Source of the DNA: Antedon mediterranea
Lineage: Eukaryota > Echinodermata > Crinoidea > Comatulida > Antedonidae
DNA: 64,000 bases
Direction: 5' to 3'
Assembly: GCF_964355755.1 (NCBI RefSeq)
Contig: NC_092678.1
Span: 581,922-645,921, forward strand
In this document: one piece after another, positions 46,901 through 59,300 of the stretch
How positions within the stretch are numbered: the first letter of the stretch is position 1
Layout: each line of letters begins with the position of its first letter
Translations under genes and position numbers: made by a program
The notes under the pieces: generated by a model
Told to the model about the DNA's origin: nothing
The model's input: only the letters and a program-made list of their open reading frames with translations
Database searches by the model: none

Positions 46901-49633
46901 CGGCCGCCATAATTATGATAATGAGAACAGCTTCCGTATTTAGAGAACTTTTGTCGTATGGGGAAGAAAGGTAGACAAAGAAGACGGTAATTCTACAGGT
47001 TAATGCTTATACACGGTTATCAGTTTAACGTTCCGAGCTGGATGGACGATATCGTTATCAGGACTGTGGACGAGTTAATGTTCTGGGCTTGATGGAAGAT
47101 ATCGTTATCAGGACTGTGGACGAGTTAATGTTCTGGGCTTGATGGAAGATATCGTTATCAGGATAGTATTTGGACGAGTTAATGTTCCGAGCTGGATGGA
47201 CGATATCGTTATCAGGACTGTACATGGACGAGTTAACGTTCCGAGCTGATGGACGATACTCACGATATTCCGGTACGGGACATTCTCCGTGCATATTGCA
47301 GATAGCCAGAGCCGGTACAATATAGGAAAAAGCACCGCCTTGTGCAATTGGTAACCTATAAAACACATTTTAAAAAGTAAGAATTAGAATACTAAAATGC
47401 ATTTATTTACTCTCCTTTAATTAACACAATGAACAATATGAATTAATATACAATGTTTTCTTTTTATTATGGTATTACATTAGACAATCCTTGGACACAA
47501 TTTTAATTAGAATATATCTTCTTTTTCGTATTAGGAGCCAACTTCAGATGTGAAGACACTGCTCCTCCAACTCTGTGTTGCTAGCTCTACAGTATTTATT
47601 ATTAATATTAGACTATTTCAACAATGTCTCTTTATAAAGGATTCGTAAAAAGATGAACTTTTGTACGCGCACTCACAAATGTTGATATTAAATACACACA
47701 TACAATGTTTGCGCGCGCGTGCATCCTCAATATTTGCGCGCGCGAGAATCAATATCTATGATGATGAAACCACTGTGTTGATACATAGTTCAATTTACCT
47801 TACACCAAGTCCAGTTTGAATAATGGTCGACAAGCCAGACACGAATAACACAGTGCTGATTAGGTAGCATTGAGCTAATAGATTGTCTTCAATGCACAAT
47901 GAAGGTGCGAAAATGAACGGGATCACCATACAACCACTAAATAACATCAAGAAGTGCTATAATATAAAAGACACGATTGTGTGTTTTAAGCTTGGTTATT
48001 TACCTGGTCCGTGCTGTATTTTTTTTTTCATAACGTCTTAGATTTTAATTAATTAATTTATTTTGTTTTCGTTATTTATATTATATTTATTATATTCTGA
48101 CAATCCTGGCTTTTTCTTTCATTTTGTATTTGTATGTATTCTGTTGTAATTGTAAAGCTTGGTTCCCACTAGCGACGCAACACAAGGACGTAACGCAACG
48201 CAAGTGAATTGACCAATCACAAGCGATGGCTTATTCGCTTGTGATTGCTAACTGTCTATAAGTTCGCTTGTCATTGGTTAAAACGCTTGCGTTGCGTTTA
48301 CGTACTTGCGTTACGTTCTAGTGGGAACCAAGCTTAACCAATAGATACGCAACGCAAGGACGTTAACCAATCACAGGCGATAGATTATTCCAACTGTCAA
48401 TGATCAACACGCTTGCGTTGCGCTTACGTCCTTGCGTTGCGTCCTATTGGGAACCAAGGTTTACGCTGCGTTACGTCCATGTGTTGCGTCCTATTGGGAA
48501 CCAAGGTTTACGTTGCGTTACATCCATGTGTTGCGGCTCTAGTGGGAACAAATCACTATTGGCCATTCAGATCAGCGAAGCTGTTTCTTGAATGAAGTTT
48601 ATTTTGCACACTTTGAGCATGCACGCAACGAAATGACGTAAGCGCAATGCAAGTAATCACAATGCGATGGATCGCCGCCGCCCTTGTGATTGGTCACCTC
48701 GCTTGCCGGCCACAGAAACCTCTTAAGAGAACAGAAAATAAAGTAATTTTTCAAAATAAATTATAAAACAGACAGTGGGAATACGTCCTATACGATATAA
48801 AAAGTTACACACTTAAAACGGTATATAGCCGGCCTACAATTATTTTAAAAATGAACATTACATTACCTGAAAAGCAAGTCCAAAAGTAGTCGGCCATGCC
48901 GGACGGTCATTTAATCCGTAAATGATATCAATAGGTTTTGTTGATAGGGGGGATGTATTATTAGTGGTACTACTTGCAATACTACTTTCTATATCCTCCA
49001 TCTGTAAGGAACCCATTTCAACGTGTTGCCGATAGATACAATCCGAATCGACAGTGAACCAGTAAGTACAGTCAATGTGTATATACAAGCACGTCATTAC
49101 ACAATTTGGTATTTATACCCAGTATACATTTTCTATGACCGTCATTATAAACGCTCTTTTGGCAGCTGAATACACTTTTTTGCGGGTATTAGTAGTAGGC
49201 CTATACGGTACACGCTTATGACTCGAATTCAAAGATCCAGGTGATTAAATTAAAAAAAAACTTTTATCTAATTTCATATAAGGGCAAATTTAATTGATTG
49301 TGAAACATGATTACAACATCATTTTGTATAAATGCGTCAAAACATTGATGAAAAGGAACAACTTTTGTACGCGCGCGTCAATGGCGAAATGAACGCGCTA
49401 TCTCACAGACGTGCCCGTGAACCTATAACCATGAACCTATAAATTAAAATTTGTTTTCTCCACGGATCTACGTACAGGGACAAAAGATAAAGTTAAAGTA
49501 CCTGAAAGGCGAGAATTAAGGTGGTCGGCCATGACAGTGTGTCGTTCAACTTATACATGACGTCACTGGTTGCACTCTCAGTACCCTTATCTTCAGTATC
49601 CAGCATCTCCAATTCAACTCGTCGTGTCGCCAT
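37920..49633 (-). CDS. SLC23-family nucleobase/ascorbate transporter, twelve exons with two alternative first exons
   Basis: Exons in transcript order: 49633-49502 (first exon a) or 49016-48867 (first exon b), then 47956-47799, 47355-47264, 46495-46434, 42360-42179, 41629-41515, 41287-41131, 40874-40621, 39778-39649, 39341-39198, 38761-38666 and about 38113-37920 (TAA). Phases agree, giving 571 (a) or 577 (b) residues. SLC23 hallmarks: [113 protein letters not shown] and DLPFGMAYI. The substrate-binding NAT motif reads [10 protein letters not shown]. Gln in first place is typical of nucleobase or urate carriers, while vertebrate ascorbate carriers have Pro there, so a nucleobase substrate is inferred. 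It is a plasma-membrane sodium or proton symporter by family. Exon 8 uses a GTTCGT donor. First exon b could start at an upstream in-frame ATG (49097). Confidence 0.92.
38249..38348. repeat. 15-bp minisatellite, seven copies
   Basis: Perfect copies of ATAGACGCGTACTAT, in the last SLC23 intron. The unit contains an ACGCGT palindrome and, being 15 bp, leaves both strands open without being a gene. Confidence 0.97.
38402..38546. mobile_element. MITE family A, full-length copy
   Basis: Inverted ends AAGCTCTCTGTCTACACTAT and TGATAGTGTAGACAGAGCTT, with a palindromic core around GTCCATATATGGG. About 145 bp. Confidence 0.92.
38782..39093. mobile_element. Family B MITE nested inside another family B MITE
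   Basis: The outer element has perfect inverted ends, CCATCAATGT...CCTTGGTTACCA and TGGTAACCAAGG...ACATTGATGG. Inside it, from 38905, sits a complete second copy beginning AAGCTTGGTTCCCACTAGAA. It lies in the SLC23 intron between exons 10 and 11. Confidence 0.8.
39378..39520. mobile_element. MITE family A, full-length copy
   Basis: Inverted ends AAGCTCTGTCTACACTATTA and GATAGTGTGGACAGAGCTTT. The core has lost the CATCAT word seen in the other copies. Confidence 0.92.
39841..40560. repeat. 20-bp GC-rich minisatellite
   Basis: About 35 copies of GGTACTACCCGGTGGTCGAA with many one-base variants (TACTGCCC, TAATATGCCC, GTCGATGG), in the intron between SLC23 exons 8 and 9. It keeps several frames open but none resembles a protein. 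Confidence 0.97.
40968..41093. mobile_element. MITE family B, short copy
   Basis: Ends TGCTTGGTACCCACTAGAGA and CCTAGTGAGAACCAAGCTTT, about 125 bp, in an SLC23 intron. Confidence 0.82.
41351..41480. mobile_element. MITE family B, short copy
   Basis: Ends AAAGCTTGATTCTATTCTCA and GTCCTAGTGGGAACGCAGCT, with inner CAATCACAAGCGACAG and its diverged complement. Confidence 0.8.
41970..42118 (+). mobile_element. LINE 3'-tail fragment
   Basis: Carries a hairpin-like AAAGGGTCCT...AGGATCCCTG and ends TGTGGAATAAATGAAATGAA with ATGAA repeats, typical of L2-type tails. No coding remnant. Confidence 0.5.
42548..42690 (-). mobile_element. LINE 3'-tail fragment, reverse
   Basis: Begins with (CAAT)n and AATAATAATTTATTTCTCAA, which on the minus strand is an AAATAAATTATTATT(GATT)n LINE end. 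Confidence 0.45.
42832..43350. repeat. 32-bp minisatellite, about 16 copies
   Basis: Identical tandem copies of a 32-bp unit containing GTACCATGAAAACAACAAGT and ACTACCTAGAAT. It passes without a gap into the 52-bp array to its right. Confidence 0.98.
43351..46308. repeat. 52-bp minisatellite derived from the 32-bp unit, about 57 copies
   Basis: Each unit equals the 32-bp unit plus a 20-bp insert, CGGCTGATTATTATTACTCT or the same with ACTAT at the end. The two forms are mixed along the array. From about 45890 to the right end, copies change ACCTAG to ACATAG, and some change CGGCTG to CGCCTG. The array fills most of the 4-kb SLC23 intron between exons 4 and 5. Confidence 0.98.
46628..46673. 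repeat. 11-bp microsatellite, four to five copies
   Basis: Copies of TATAACGTGTG in the intron upstream of SLC23 exon 4. Confidence 0.9.
47025..47260. repeat. About 50-bp tandem repeat abutting an SLC23 donor
   Basis: Four to five copies with GATATCGTTATCAGGACTGT (starts near 47054, 47104, 47154 and 47208 for GTTATC). The last partial copy ends directly at the donor of SLC23 exon 3. Confidence 0.93.
48155..48336. mobile_element. MITE family B, full-length copy
   Basis: Starts AAGCTTGGTTCCCACTAGCG and ends CTAGTGGGAACCAAGCTT. A second, decayed and partly tandem copy follows at 48340-48560 (repeats of CTATTGGGAACCAAGGTTTA). Confidence 0.92.
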
Positions 49634-51484
49634 TGTTTAAAATGTACCTACAAACCAAGCAATTTGAATCGGCGTTGTACACCTAGATAAATTACACCTA
49701 CAGAACGTATTAAATACTACATCTAGATATGAACTATACCTACAGAACTATCTATTAATTTCATGATTATTAAATACAATATTTGATAAAACTAAAAGAA
49801 TATCACACACTTTTAAAATCAATATGAACAAAAACACGCCTTTAATTTAATGTATATCAACTTAGGCCTACCTGTAACAAACTATAGGCAGTACTTAAGC
49901 CTACTTATCAACCACAAATCGATGTGTACAGTGGCGTAACAGGCGGGGGGGGGGGGGGGGGGCAGGGGGGGCGGAATACCCCCCTGGCGGATTTTACCGG
50001 GTTGAGAAGCGTTCGATCGGGCTGGGTAACAAGTAAAAAAAATAAAATAAAATACAAAGAAGGGATAGAAGAAAGAAAATATAAGATAAGAATAAAATAT
50101 ACGATATATGATATGGCTTCAAATGAGTCACAGTACAGTATGATATTCAAGTAAGATGATATGAAATACACAAAATCCTGACTGACAACTCGTGGTGGGA
50201 AGACGCACTGCTTATCAGTACATTAACATGCGGTCAGTTGACTGTGGTTTTTGGCGTCTTTTACCTAAGCCGCCATCGCGGGCATCTCATACACAATTGT
50301 GACGCTGTGCGTGTGAGGCCACCTTAAAAAAATACACTCCTACTAATCGTATGTAACGCGCTAGCGATCAGCAAAATGAACGTACTTTCGTGGCTGGCTG
50401 TCACTCCAATACTCAATCTTTCACAGGCATACTAACACAACACTACGATTGTTTACTACAGGTCTAGTCAAGCCTTAATAAATTTAATTAATATAAATCG
50501 ACATAAGAATATAAAGTATATTATTTTTAACTAAAATATAAAAACCTAACACTAAATTTACAAGATAAATTCTATTTGATAACTGCTGAATATCGTGGCA
50601 CAGAGCATAGTTGTTTGCTTGACATAAAAGGGTATTCCCCTACACAGGTCTCTGCGTGCGTGTGACAAGCCAGCTGCTTGATAGTATAGAGAGAAAGGAT
50701 GCAGCTCACGCAAGTGCAAGATGCAATGGTTGAGTGAATTCAGGGATCACCTTAATTCCATGGTTTGTTACCTAAACACCACATGATGGTGAATATGCCT
50801 GTTAAAGTCTCAATGATACGATCCCTTAATGTACCATGTTGTTGTTAGGAGGCTTAAAGGGAGGAGGGATCTAGCCTAGTTTCGGTCGGCAAGAGAATGC
50901 CTTCCTCTGACAATTTAAGGTCGGCAATAAGGTCGGCAATTGAAATTCGTGGGCTGGACATTTCACCAAATTATATAGTTCATAAACAAAAGAGTTTAGC
51001 CGGAAATGCGATTTGCGGCCATACATACCCCTATAGAGAAAAAAAAATTCGAGGGTATGGTTCCACTAAACAATTTAACGATCCACCCCGCCGTCAAACC
51101 TGGTTACGGCCCTGTTTCAGTCTTCTAACCGGAAAAATTACTACCTTTGCCAGGTGCGGATCCAATGCTAGATTGGGTTTTCACATGTTCAAATGTTATG
51201 TCACCTGAGTTTTTAACGGTGGAAAATGTACGATCATTTTGCTGATTGCTGTGCAATAAATGGGAGTGTTATTTCCAGGCCAACTACTACTAGTTAGGCG
51301 CCATTTATCATGAATTTTATGTGCGAGAGTACCATTTCCGAAGATCTAGGGGTGTCATTTACCAAAATTCGCTTCGCCACAGCCCCCACCATGGGGGGGC
51401 TGTGGCTCAAGTACTTGGTGTCTGGAAGGATTTTCCCCTCTTTGCCCCCCCTGACAAGACCCCCTTGTTACGCGGCTGGATGTG

Positions 51485-51845
51485 TAACTTACTTACTTAA
51501 GTCTCCACTACAAAGTTAGGTGTAACTTAAGTCTCCACTACAAAGTTAGGTGTAACTTAAGTCTCCACTACAAACTTAGGTGTAACTTAAGTCTCCACTA
51601 CAAACTTAGGTGTAACTTACGCCTCAACTACAAACTTAGGTGTAACTTACGCCTCAACTACAAACTTAGGTGTAACTTACGCCTCAACTATAAACTTAGG
51701 TGTAACTTACGTCTCAACTACAAACTTAGTGTAACTTACGTCTCAACTACAAACTTAGGTGTAACTTACGTCTCAACTACAAACTTAGTGTAACTTACGC
51801 CTCAACTACAAACTTAGTGTAACTTACGTCTCAACTGCAACTTCT
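51485..51845. repeat. 27-30-bp minisatellite, about 13 copies
   Basis: Units containing GTAACTTAAGTCTCCACTAC at the left and GTAACTTACGCCTCAACTAC at the right, so the array grades from one variant to the other. Confidence 0.95.
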
Positions 51846-52132
51846 TAAGCCTACCTTTTTTACCAACAAACTTTTTTATTGGTGGTCAATGCTGGAGTCA
51901 AATCATAAATATCGATTTTTAGAGATCGTAAAAGAAAGCTGGATTAAATTGAATATAATAAGACATTATTCGCAAGGCAATTAATTGGCTTACTTACAGC
52001 ATATAAAGTACACATGCTTAATATCAAGGCGAAGATTGCCTTGATATAAGTGACATCAAAACACTTGACATAGGATTCAAAGATTTAGTATCAGGATAAA
52101 ATCAAGAATTATAGCATTTTCTTTCCCCATGA

Positions 52133-52450
52133 GGTCCACTTAAACCTCTGTTTATTTATCACCTATACAGCTAATAGTGGATTTGTGTATAGTTGTTGGA
52201 TTAACACCTATGAACAGAGGGTGGTCACTAAATTAGAAATCAGTGGTCCACTTCAACTTCTGTTTATTTATCACCTATACAGCTAATAGTGGATTTGTGT
52301 ATAGTTGTTGGATTAACACCTATGAACAGAGGGTGGTCACTAAATTAGAAATCAGTGGTCCACTTCAACCTCTATTTATTTATCACCTATACATCTCACT
52401 GGTTGATTCTATCCTCTGTTGTGAAGTACCACGGGTTAAGATCAGAGGGT
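52133..52450. repeat. 112-bp tandem repeat, nearly three copies
   Basis: Copies starting GTCCACTTAAACCTCTGTTT at 52133, 52245 and 52357. The third diverges after about 40 bases. Confidence 0.95.
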
Positions 52451-52947
52451 GGTCTACACTTTAAAAGCAGTGGAATGCGAATCTACAGAATAAAGGTTTG
52501 ACTTTGTATGTGTAGAATAAGTATTGTAAATATAGTGACTGGATCTTTTTTATTAGTAAAGTTTTGTTTGGATTTTTGTAAAAAATGTAAAATATGTTGA
52601 TATAAAGTTTGCAGAACACTACGTAAGTTGTTCTGAAAAGAACTGTTGAATTTCTTGTCGTTTCAACCAAAAAATTCTGTTTATTATACTTAATTGTAAA
52701 AGAAGTTAAAACTAAAAAAAAAGAAAATGCTTTCCATTACCCTCATATTGCATTTGAAGTTGGTGATAGTAATTTATGCTTCTTCTTATTTTGGCACAAA
52801 AAGCGAATAAACGGAATATAAAAAAAGAAGTGTGAAAGGCTAAAAGCACATCTTAAACACACTTCAAAAAACTAAACTAAATATGAGCAGAATATGTCTA
52901 TCATAGACCATTTACATCTTATGTTAATGGCTAAATTATCAAAATAC

Positions 52948-53158
52948 ACACTGTGAAACACGCACTGTGAAACACGCACTGTGAAACACGCACTGTGAAA
53001 CACGCACTGTGAAACACGCACTGTGAAACACGCACTGTGAAACACGCACTGTGAAACACGCACTGTGAAACACGCACTGTGAAACACGCACTGTGAAACC
53101 ACGCACTGTGAAACACGCACTGTGAAACACGCACTGTGAAACACGCACTGTGAAACAC
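52948..53158. repeat. 14-bp minisatellite, about 15 copies
   Basis: Copies of ACTGTGAAACACGC, with one single-base insertion near 53100. It lies just beyond the UROC1 stop codon, possibly within the 3' UTR. Confidence 0.97.
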
Positions 53159-53317
53159 ACTCATGCTTTGTCTGAGACATAAGTGAGAGTTCGATCAAAC
53201 CTAAAAAAATAATTTGTTTTGTAGTTTTTCAAGATTTTTTCAATTTTTAAATAAAACATGATTTAGACAAATTTATGATTATTGAAATAAAATCCTTGAA
53301 CTCCCTCATAATTGTAA

Positions 53318-56300
53318 TTAATTTGCAAGATTATCTTGCGATATTTTGAAAGCATTTTCTAATAAATCTTGATTGTCAACATAGTGAGGCATTGTTACTA
53401 TCAATTTATCATTTGTCTTCATTGCTCGGCGAATTGTGTCCATAGCGTTCTGATTTCCTGTCCAGCTTCTTCTTGCAACCTAATTCAAAAAGATTTACAA
53501 AAATACATTTTATAGCAAAAAAATCCATAAAATAAAATTCACAAAGCTAAAATTCACAAAGTAAAAACTCACAAAAATAAAATTCTCAAAAATAATAATT
53601 CACAAAAATAAACATTCTCAAAAATAATATTCATAAAATATTATTCATATAGTGACAGTATTAAATTCATAAATAGAAGTGAATCATTGGGCTTTCTTTC
53701 AACATCAATCGGTGAAGTAACTCACAAATTACAAATTAATTCAACAATTTGGTTAATGTATGTGCCATTCAATATTAATTCTATTGCATTATAATGGTTC
53801 TATTACACAGCAGGTTTTAACATACCCCATTAGAAACATCCCATGCCAGCATCATCTGAGCTCTGTTTGTAGCTTTCTCACTACCATCCAGCAAAAGACC
53901 AAAGCCGCCATTTATTACCTCACCCCAACCCACACCACCACCATTGTGCAATGCTACCCATGTCGCCCCTCGGAACGAATCACCTATACAGTTCTGAACT
54001 GCCATATCTAAACAAAACGATGAAAAGAAGAACACCAGTAGATGGTGCCAATTTCACCCCCAAAACTGGCGCTGGTCCACGACATCTCCTTTTTAAACAT
54101 TTAACATGCATAATTTCTATTTCTACTTTTGAGATATACTGTAGCTCCCAAGTTTTCTCGATAATCGTGGGAGCTCTAAACATTTTTATTCATCTTTCTC
54201 CTGCAAAATGTTTTGGATACAAAAAAAAATCTTGAAAGTGTGATGTGGCCAAATATGGTAGTGATGTGGTCATTGTATATAGTAGTGATATGACATCATC
54301 ATGTCCATATAATAATGGTCACATAAAGTTTAATAGTGTAGACAGACAGAGCTTTAATCATACCTGCACAATAAGCAGATCCATCATATATGTTAGAAGT
54401 CTCCCTAAATGGACTGTCAGTTCCACTCACATCGTGGTGATCACGACTAAGTATAACCGGTGCTTTCAATCGGCCAATGCTTACGGCATGGTTAAAAGCT
54501 GTCGCTATGGCAACACGACCTTCCTGATCAGAATACAAAATACGTGCTTGGGAGCCAACCACCTGCACAAACAATTGATCATTTTAAAACCAATCAGAGA
54601 TAAAAAAAAACTACCCTACATCATAAAAAACATCTCATATTCATAAAATGTTATTGATATATTATGACAACTCTTTAGAAAACAATTATACTTTAGATAA
54701 TTATTAAAAAGCTTCTTGAGGTAGTTTTCTCGAATGATTTTAAAATCAAAATGGTACTGGGTATGATCAAAGAACTTATAACACAAGAATCTCCTGTTCG
54801 TCCGAAGCGCGTAACAATTTCGAAAGGCATTGTGGGATAGAATAGAGCTATGGGTGGCGCCATTGTGAGCCATGGAGTAGGGCGCCCGCATCAAATTAGA
54901 AAGTCAAAATCATAGAGGGGTTCTGCTAATGCTCTAGGGGGTATAGAGTAATTGACTGAGGAGTAGGGCGCCCACATCAAATTAGAAAGTCAAAATCATA
55001 GAGGGGATCTGCTAATACTCTAGGGGGGTAGAGTAATTGACTTCCTAGTTTGGAGGGGGCGCTGCTCCATGCTGTGAAATGGCGTCGCCCAGTTTGACCT
55101 TTTAACCCTGTACTTCCGATACTGTGTTTTGAATGCAAATTGAAGAACAGGAGATTCTTGTGTTATAAGTTCTTTGGTATGATCAACTAGGCATCCATTC
55201 ATAGAACTACTGCTGTAGCAGCCTATCTGTACAGCGGCTATAGAATGGACCCAAAACATGACTTACCACGACTTTTAGTTAATAGAAGATTGAAAAAATT
55301 TAGTATGAAGAGTTGTACATGGATGTTGTACATGGATGTTGTACATGGATGTTTTATGAAATTATGTCAATAGTGTATATATACTAATAACTTAACAGTA
55401 AATTTAGCGTTTAAAAACTCACTAATTTATGTTTTCCGGCTTCCCTGTACTTCCGATACTGTGTTTTGAATGCAAATTGAAGAACAGGAAATTCTTGTGT
55501 TATAAGTTCTTTGGTATGATCAACTAGGCATCCATTCATAGAACTACTGATGTAGCAGCCTATCTGTACAGCGGCTATAGAATGGACCCGAAACATGACT
55601 TACCACAACTTTTAGTTGATAGAAGATTGAAAAAAATTTAGTATGAAGAGTTGTACATGGATGTTGTACATGGATGTTTTATGAAATTATGTCAATAGTG
55701 TATATATACTAATAACTTAACAGTAAATTTAGCATTTAAAAACTCACTAATTTATGTTTTCCGGCTTCCGTTATCCAGCGCACATTATCCTCATATTGTT
55801 GCTTTGTTTTTTCTGGCACTAAAGATACAAAAGATAAAGTTATACGAGATGTTATGAAATGATTTAGTCCTTAACACATAGGCGTATGATTTAGTCCTTA
55901 ACACATGGGCCTATGATAGTCCTTAACACATGGGCCTATGATTTAGTCCTTAACATATGGGCCTATGATGCCAAATAGAATGATTTAGTCCTTAACACAT
56001 AGGCGTATGATTTAGTCCTTAACACATGGGCCTATATTTAGTCCTTAACACATGGGCCTATATTTAGTCCTTAACACATGGGCCTATGATTTAGTCCTTA
56101 ACACATAGACCTATGATTTAGTCCTTAACACATAGGCCTATGATTTAGTCCTTAACACATAGGCGTATGATTTAGTCCTTAACACATGGGCCTATGATTT
56201 AGTCCTTAACACATAGGCCTATGATTTAGTCCTTAACACATAGGCCTATGATTTAGTCCTTAACACATAGGCCTATGATTTAGTCCTTAACACATAGGCC

Positions 56301-59300
56301 TATGATTTAGTCCTTAACACATAGGCCTATATTTAGTCCTTAACACATGGGCCTATGATTTAGTCCTTAACACATGGGCCTATGATTTAGTCCTTAACAC
56401 ATGGGCCTATGATTTAGTCCTTAACACATAGGCCTATGATTTAGTCCCTAAAACATGGGCCTATGATTTAGTCCTTAACACATGGGCCTATGATTTAGTC
56501 CTTAACACATGGGCCTATGATTTAGTCCTTAACACATAGGCCTATGATTTAGTCCTTAACACATAGGCCTATTATTTAGTCCTTAACACATGGGCCTATG
56601 ATTTAGTCCTTAACACATGGGCCTATGATTTAGTCCTTAACACATAGGCCTATGATTTAGTCCTTAACACATAGGCGTATGATTTAGTCCTTAACACATA
56701 GGCGTATGATTTAGTCCTTAACACGTAGGCCTATGATTTAGTCCTTAACACATAGGCCTATGATTTAGTCCTTAACACATGGGCCTATGATTTAGTCCTT
56801 AACACATGGGCCTATGATTTAGTCCTTAACACATGGGCCTATGATTTAGTCCTTAACACATGGGCCTATGATTTAGTCCTTAACACATGGGCCTATGATT
56901 TAGTCCTTAACACATAGGCCTATATTTAGTCCTTAACACATGGGCCTATGATTTAGTCCTTAACACATGGGCCTATGATTTAGTCCTTAACACATGGGCC
57001 TATGATTTAGTCCTTAACACATAGGCCTATATTTAGTCCTTAACACATAGGCGTATGATGCCAAATAGAAGGATTTAGTCCTTAACACATAGGCCTATGA
57101 TTTAGTCCTTAACACATAGGCCTATGATTTAGTCCTTAACACTTAGGCCTATATTTAGTCCTTAACACATAGGCGTATGATTTAGTCCTTAACACGTAGG
57201 CCTTTTAAAAAGATCATGTGCAGGTCCACGATTCCATAAATGAATAGTTTAGATAAGAGAATGTTATGATTGATAGTATCAAAGGCTTTTGAAAGATCAA
57301 TGAATGTTCCAATAGCAAAATGGTTTTTTTCAAATGCATCCACAATACTATTAGTAAGTTGTAGAAGATCCATTGAAGTATCATATTCCTTTTCGAAAGC
57401 CATATTGATGGTCAGAAAGAATATTGTGTTTTCAAATAAATTTGTATGTCCGATCATTAATGATGCGTTCAAACATTTTGGAGAAAATTGACAGAATGGA
57501 GATAGGACGATAATAATAATAACCTGGAGCTTTATTATTCTTGAAATATTTGACTGTGTTGAGTATTTCATTATCGTCAACAGGGATAAGAAATAGGGAA
57601 TTGAGAGTAGGGTTCGGTAAGTAGTCTTTATAATTTGTTGCATGTGATGGTATTTGACTTGTAAGGGTAGGTCCAATCTTTCCAAAAAACTGATTGAAAG
57701 AATTTTATCAAGATGATTTGAGGTTTCGCCCATTGCCGCCTCAATGTCGAAGAGCCGACTTTCGATTTTATCAAACCGATATAAAAGTGGCGTGAGTTTG
57801 GACTCAATTACCTCTGATATTACGCATCCTAAGATATCCTTGATTTGCTTACTTTTAAAGGCAATAGCAATGCCATTGTTGATCATGGCTGCCAGCTCAT
57901 CGCATTGTAGAATCTCGGTCTTCATGGCCTGTACCACTTGTGTGGAATGCCTTGTAGATTGCTTTGTTCCGTCCTTTGTTGTAGACATTACAGATCCGTA
58001 GAGCAAAACACCAGTGAACCGTAAAGCAATCACCGATAATATTCACAAAACTCGTTTAAAAGTTATAGGTAAACTTGACATCAATAATAAAATCACAGTT
58101 GAAGAGGAATTGCAACAGGTAAAAATATGAAGATATGAGACCTTTAGGAACGTGTATATGCTGATTTACGCCATCAACCTAGAAGCTCATAAAAACACGT
58201 CTACTCAGCACGGTAAATACAGTTATTGAGTGGTCAAGCAATTACGACAGCGGAACCTTAATAACATCGGCAACCGAAGTAAATAAACATTTGTGTAACG
58301 GCTATGACTCTCACTGGCTAAACCCATGGACTCCTGGAGCTTACAGGAGTCCAGATGGAAAAAAACAGGCATTATATTGAAAAAGGCTAAAAACGTTGGA
58401 GGCCTCCAGCGTGGGAGGGCCACTTAGGGTCCTCTGTTTTACGCCACTGTAAATACAGTAAAACGCTATTAAGGGGACACCTTTGGGACTCAAGAAATTG
58501 GGGAGTGTCCCAAAGGAGGGTTTATTCTGTTTTTATGACATCACACTGGAATAAGAAGGTCATTGTAGCATTGTAGACAGAATCATTGGAGAAGCAGGCA
58601 CAGCCTTGCCCGACACTTTATGATCCCAACATCATTGGAGAAGCAGGCAAAGCCTAGCCCGACACTTTATGATCCCAACATCATTGGAGAAGCAGGCACA
58701 GCCTAGCCCGACACTTTATGATCCCAACATCATTGGAGAAGCAGGCACAGCCTTGGCCGACACTTTATGATCCCAACATCATTGGAGAAGCAGGCACAGC
58801 CTTGGCCGACACTTTATGATCCCAACATCATTGGAGAAACAGGCACAGCCTTGGCCGACACTTTATGATCCCAACATCATTGGAGAAGCAGGCACAGCCT
58901 TGCCCGACACTTTATGATCCCAACATCATTGGAGAAGCAGGCACAGCCTTGGCCGACACTTTATGATCCCAACATCATTGGAGAAGCAGGCACAGCCTTG
59001 CCCGACACTTTATGATCCCAACATCATTGGAGAAGCAGGCACAGCCTTGCCCGACACTTTATGATCCCAACATCATTGGAGAAGCAGGCACAGCCTAGCC
59101 CGACACTTTATGGTCCCAACATCATTGGAGAAGCAGGCACAGCCTAGCCCGACACTTTATGATCCCAACATCATTGGAGAAGCAGGCACAGCCTTGGCCG
59201 ACACTTTATGATCCCAACATCATTGGAGAAGCAGGCACAGCCTTGGCCGACACTTTATGATCCCAACATCATTTTTAGCGGTAATTCTATACACACAAGT

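Larger units (their letters stand above)
49634..53317. other. Intergenic region between the SLC23 promoter and the UROC1 3' end
   Basis: The promoter for first exon a should lie just above 49633. A run of about 19 G at 49945-49963 begins a GTGGCGTAAC-type interspersed element. 50870-51480 looks like another decayed element (GGTTACGGCCCTG, CCCCTTGTTACGCGGC). Tandem arrays are at 51485-51845, 52133-52450 and 52948-53158. No protein-like reading frame was found. Confidence 0.6.

Noticed and set aside
52872-53198. Minus-strand Cys-rich repeat protein (FHSACFTVRVSQCV)
   Set aside because: Translation of the 14-bp array in three frames. No start context or homology.
57270-58001. Plus-strand frames of 73-85 residues
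   Set aside because: Antisense shadows of the degenerate LINE fragment.
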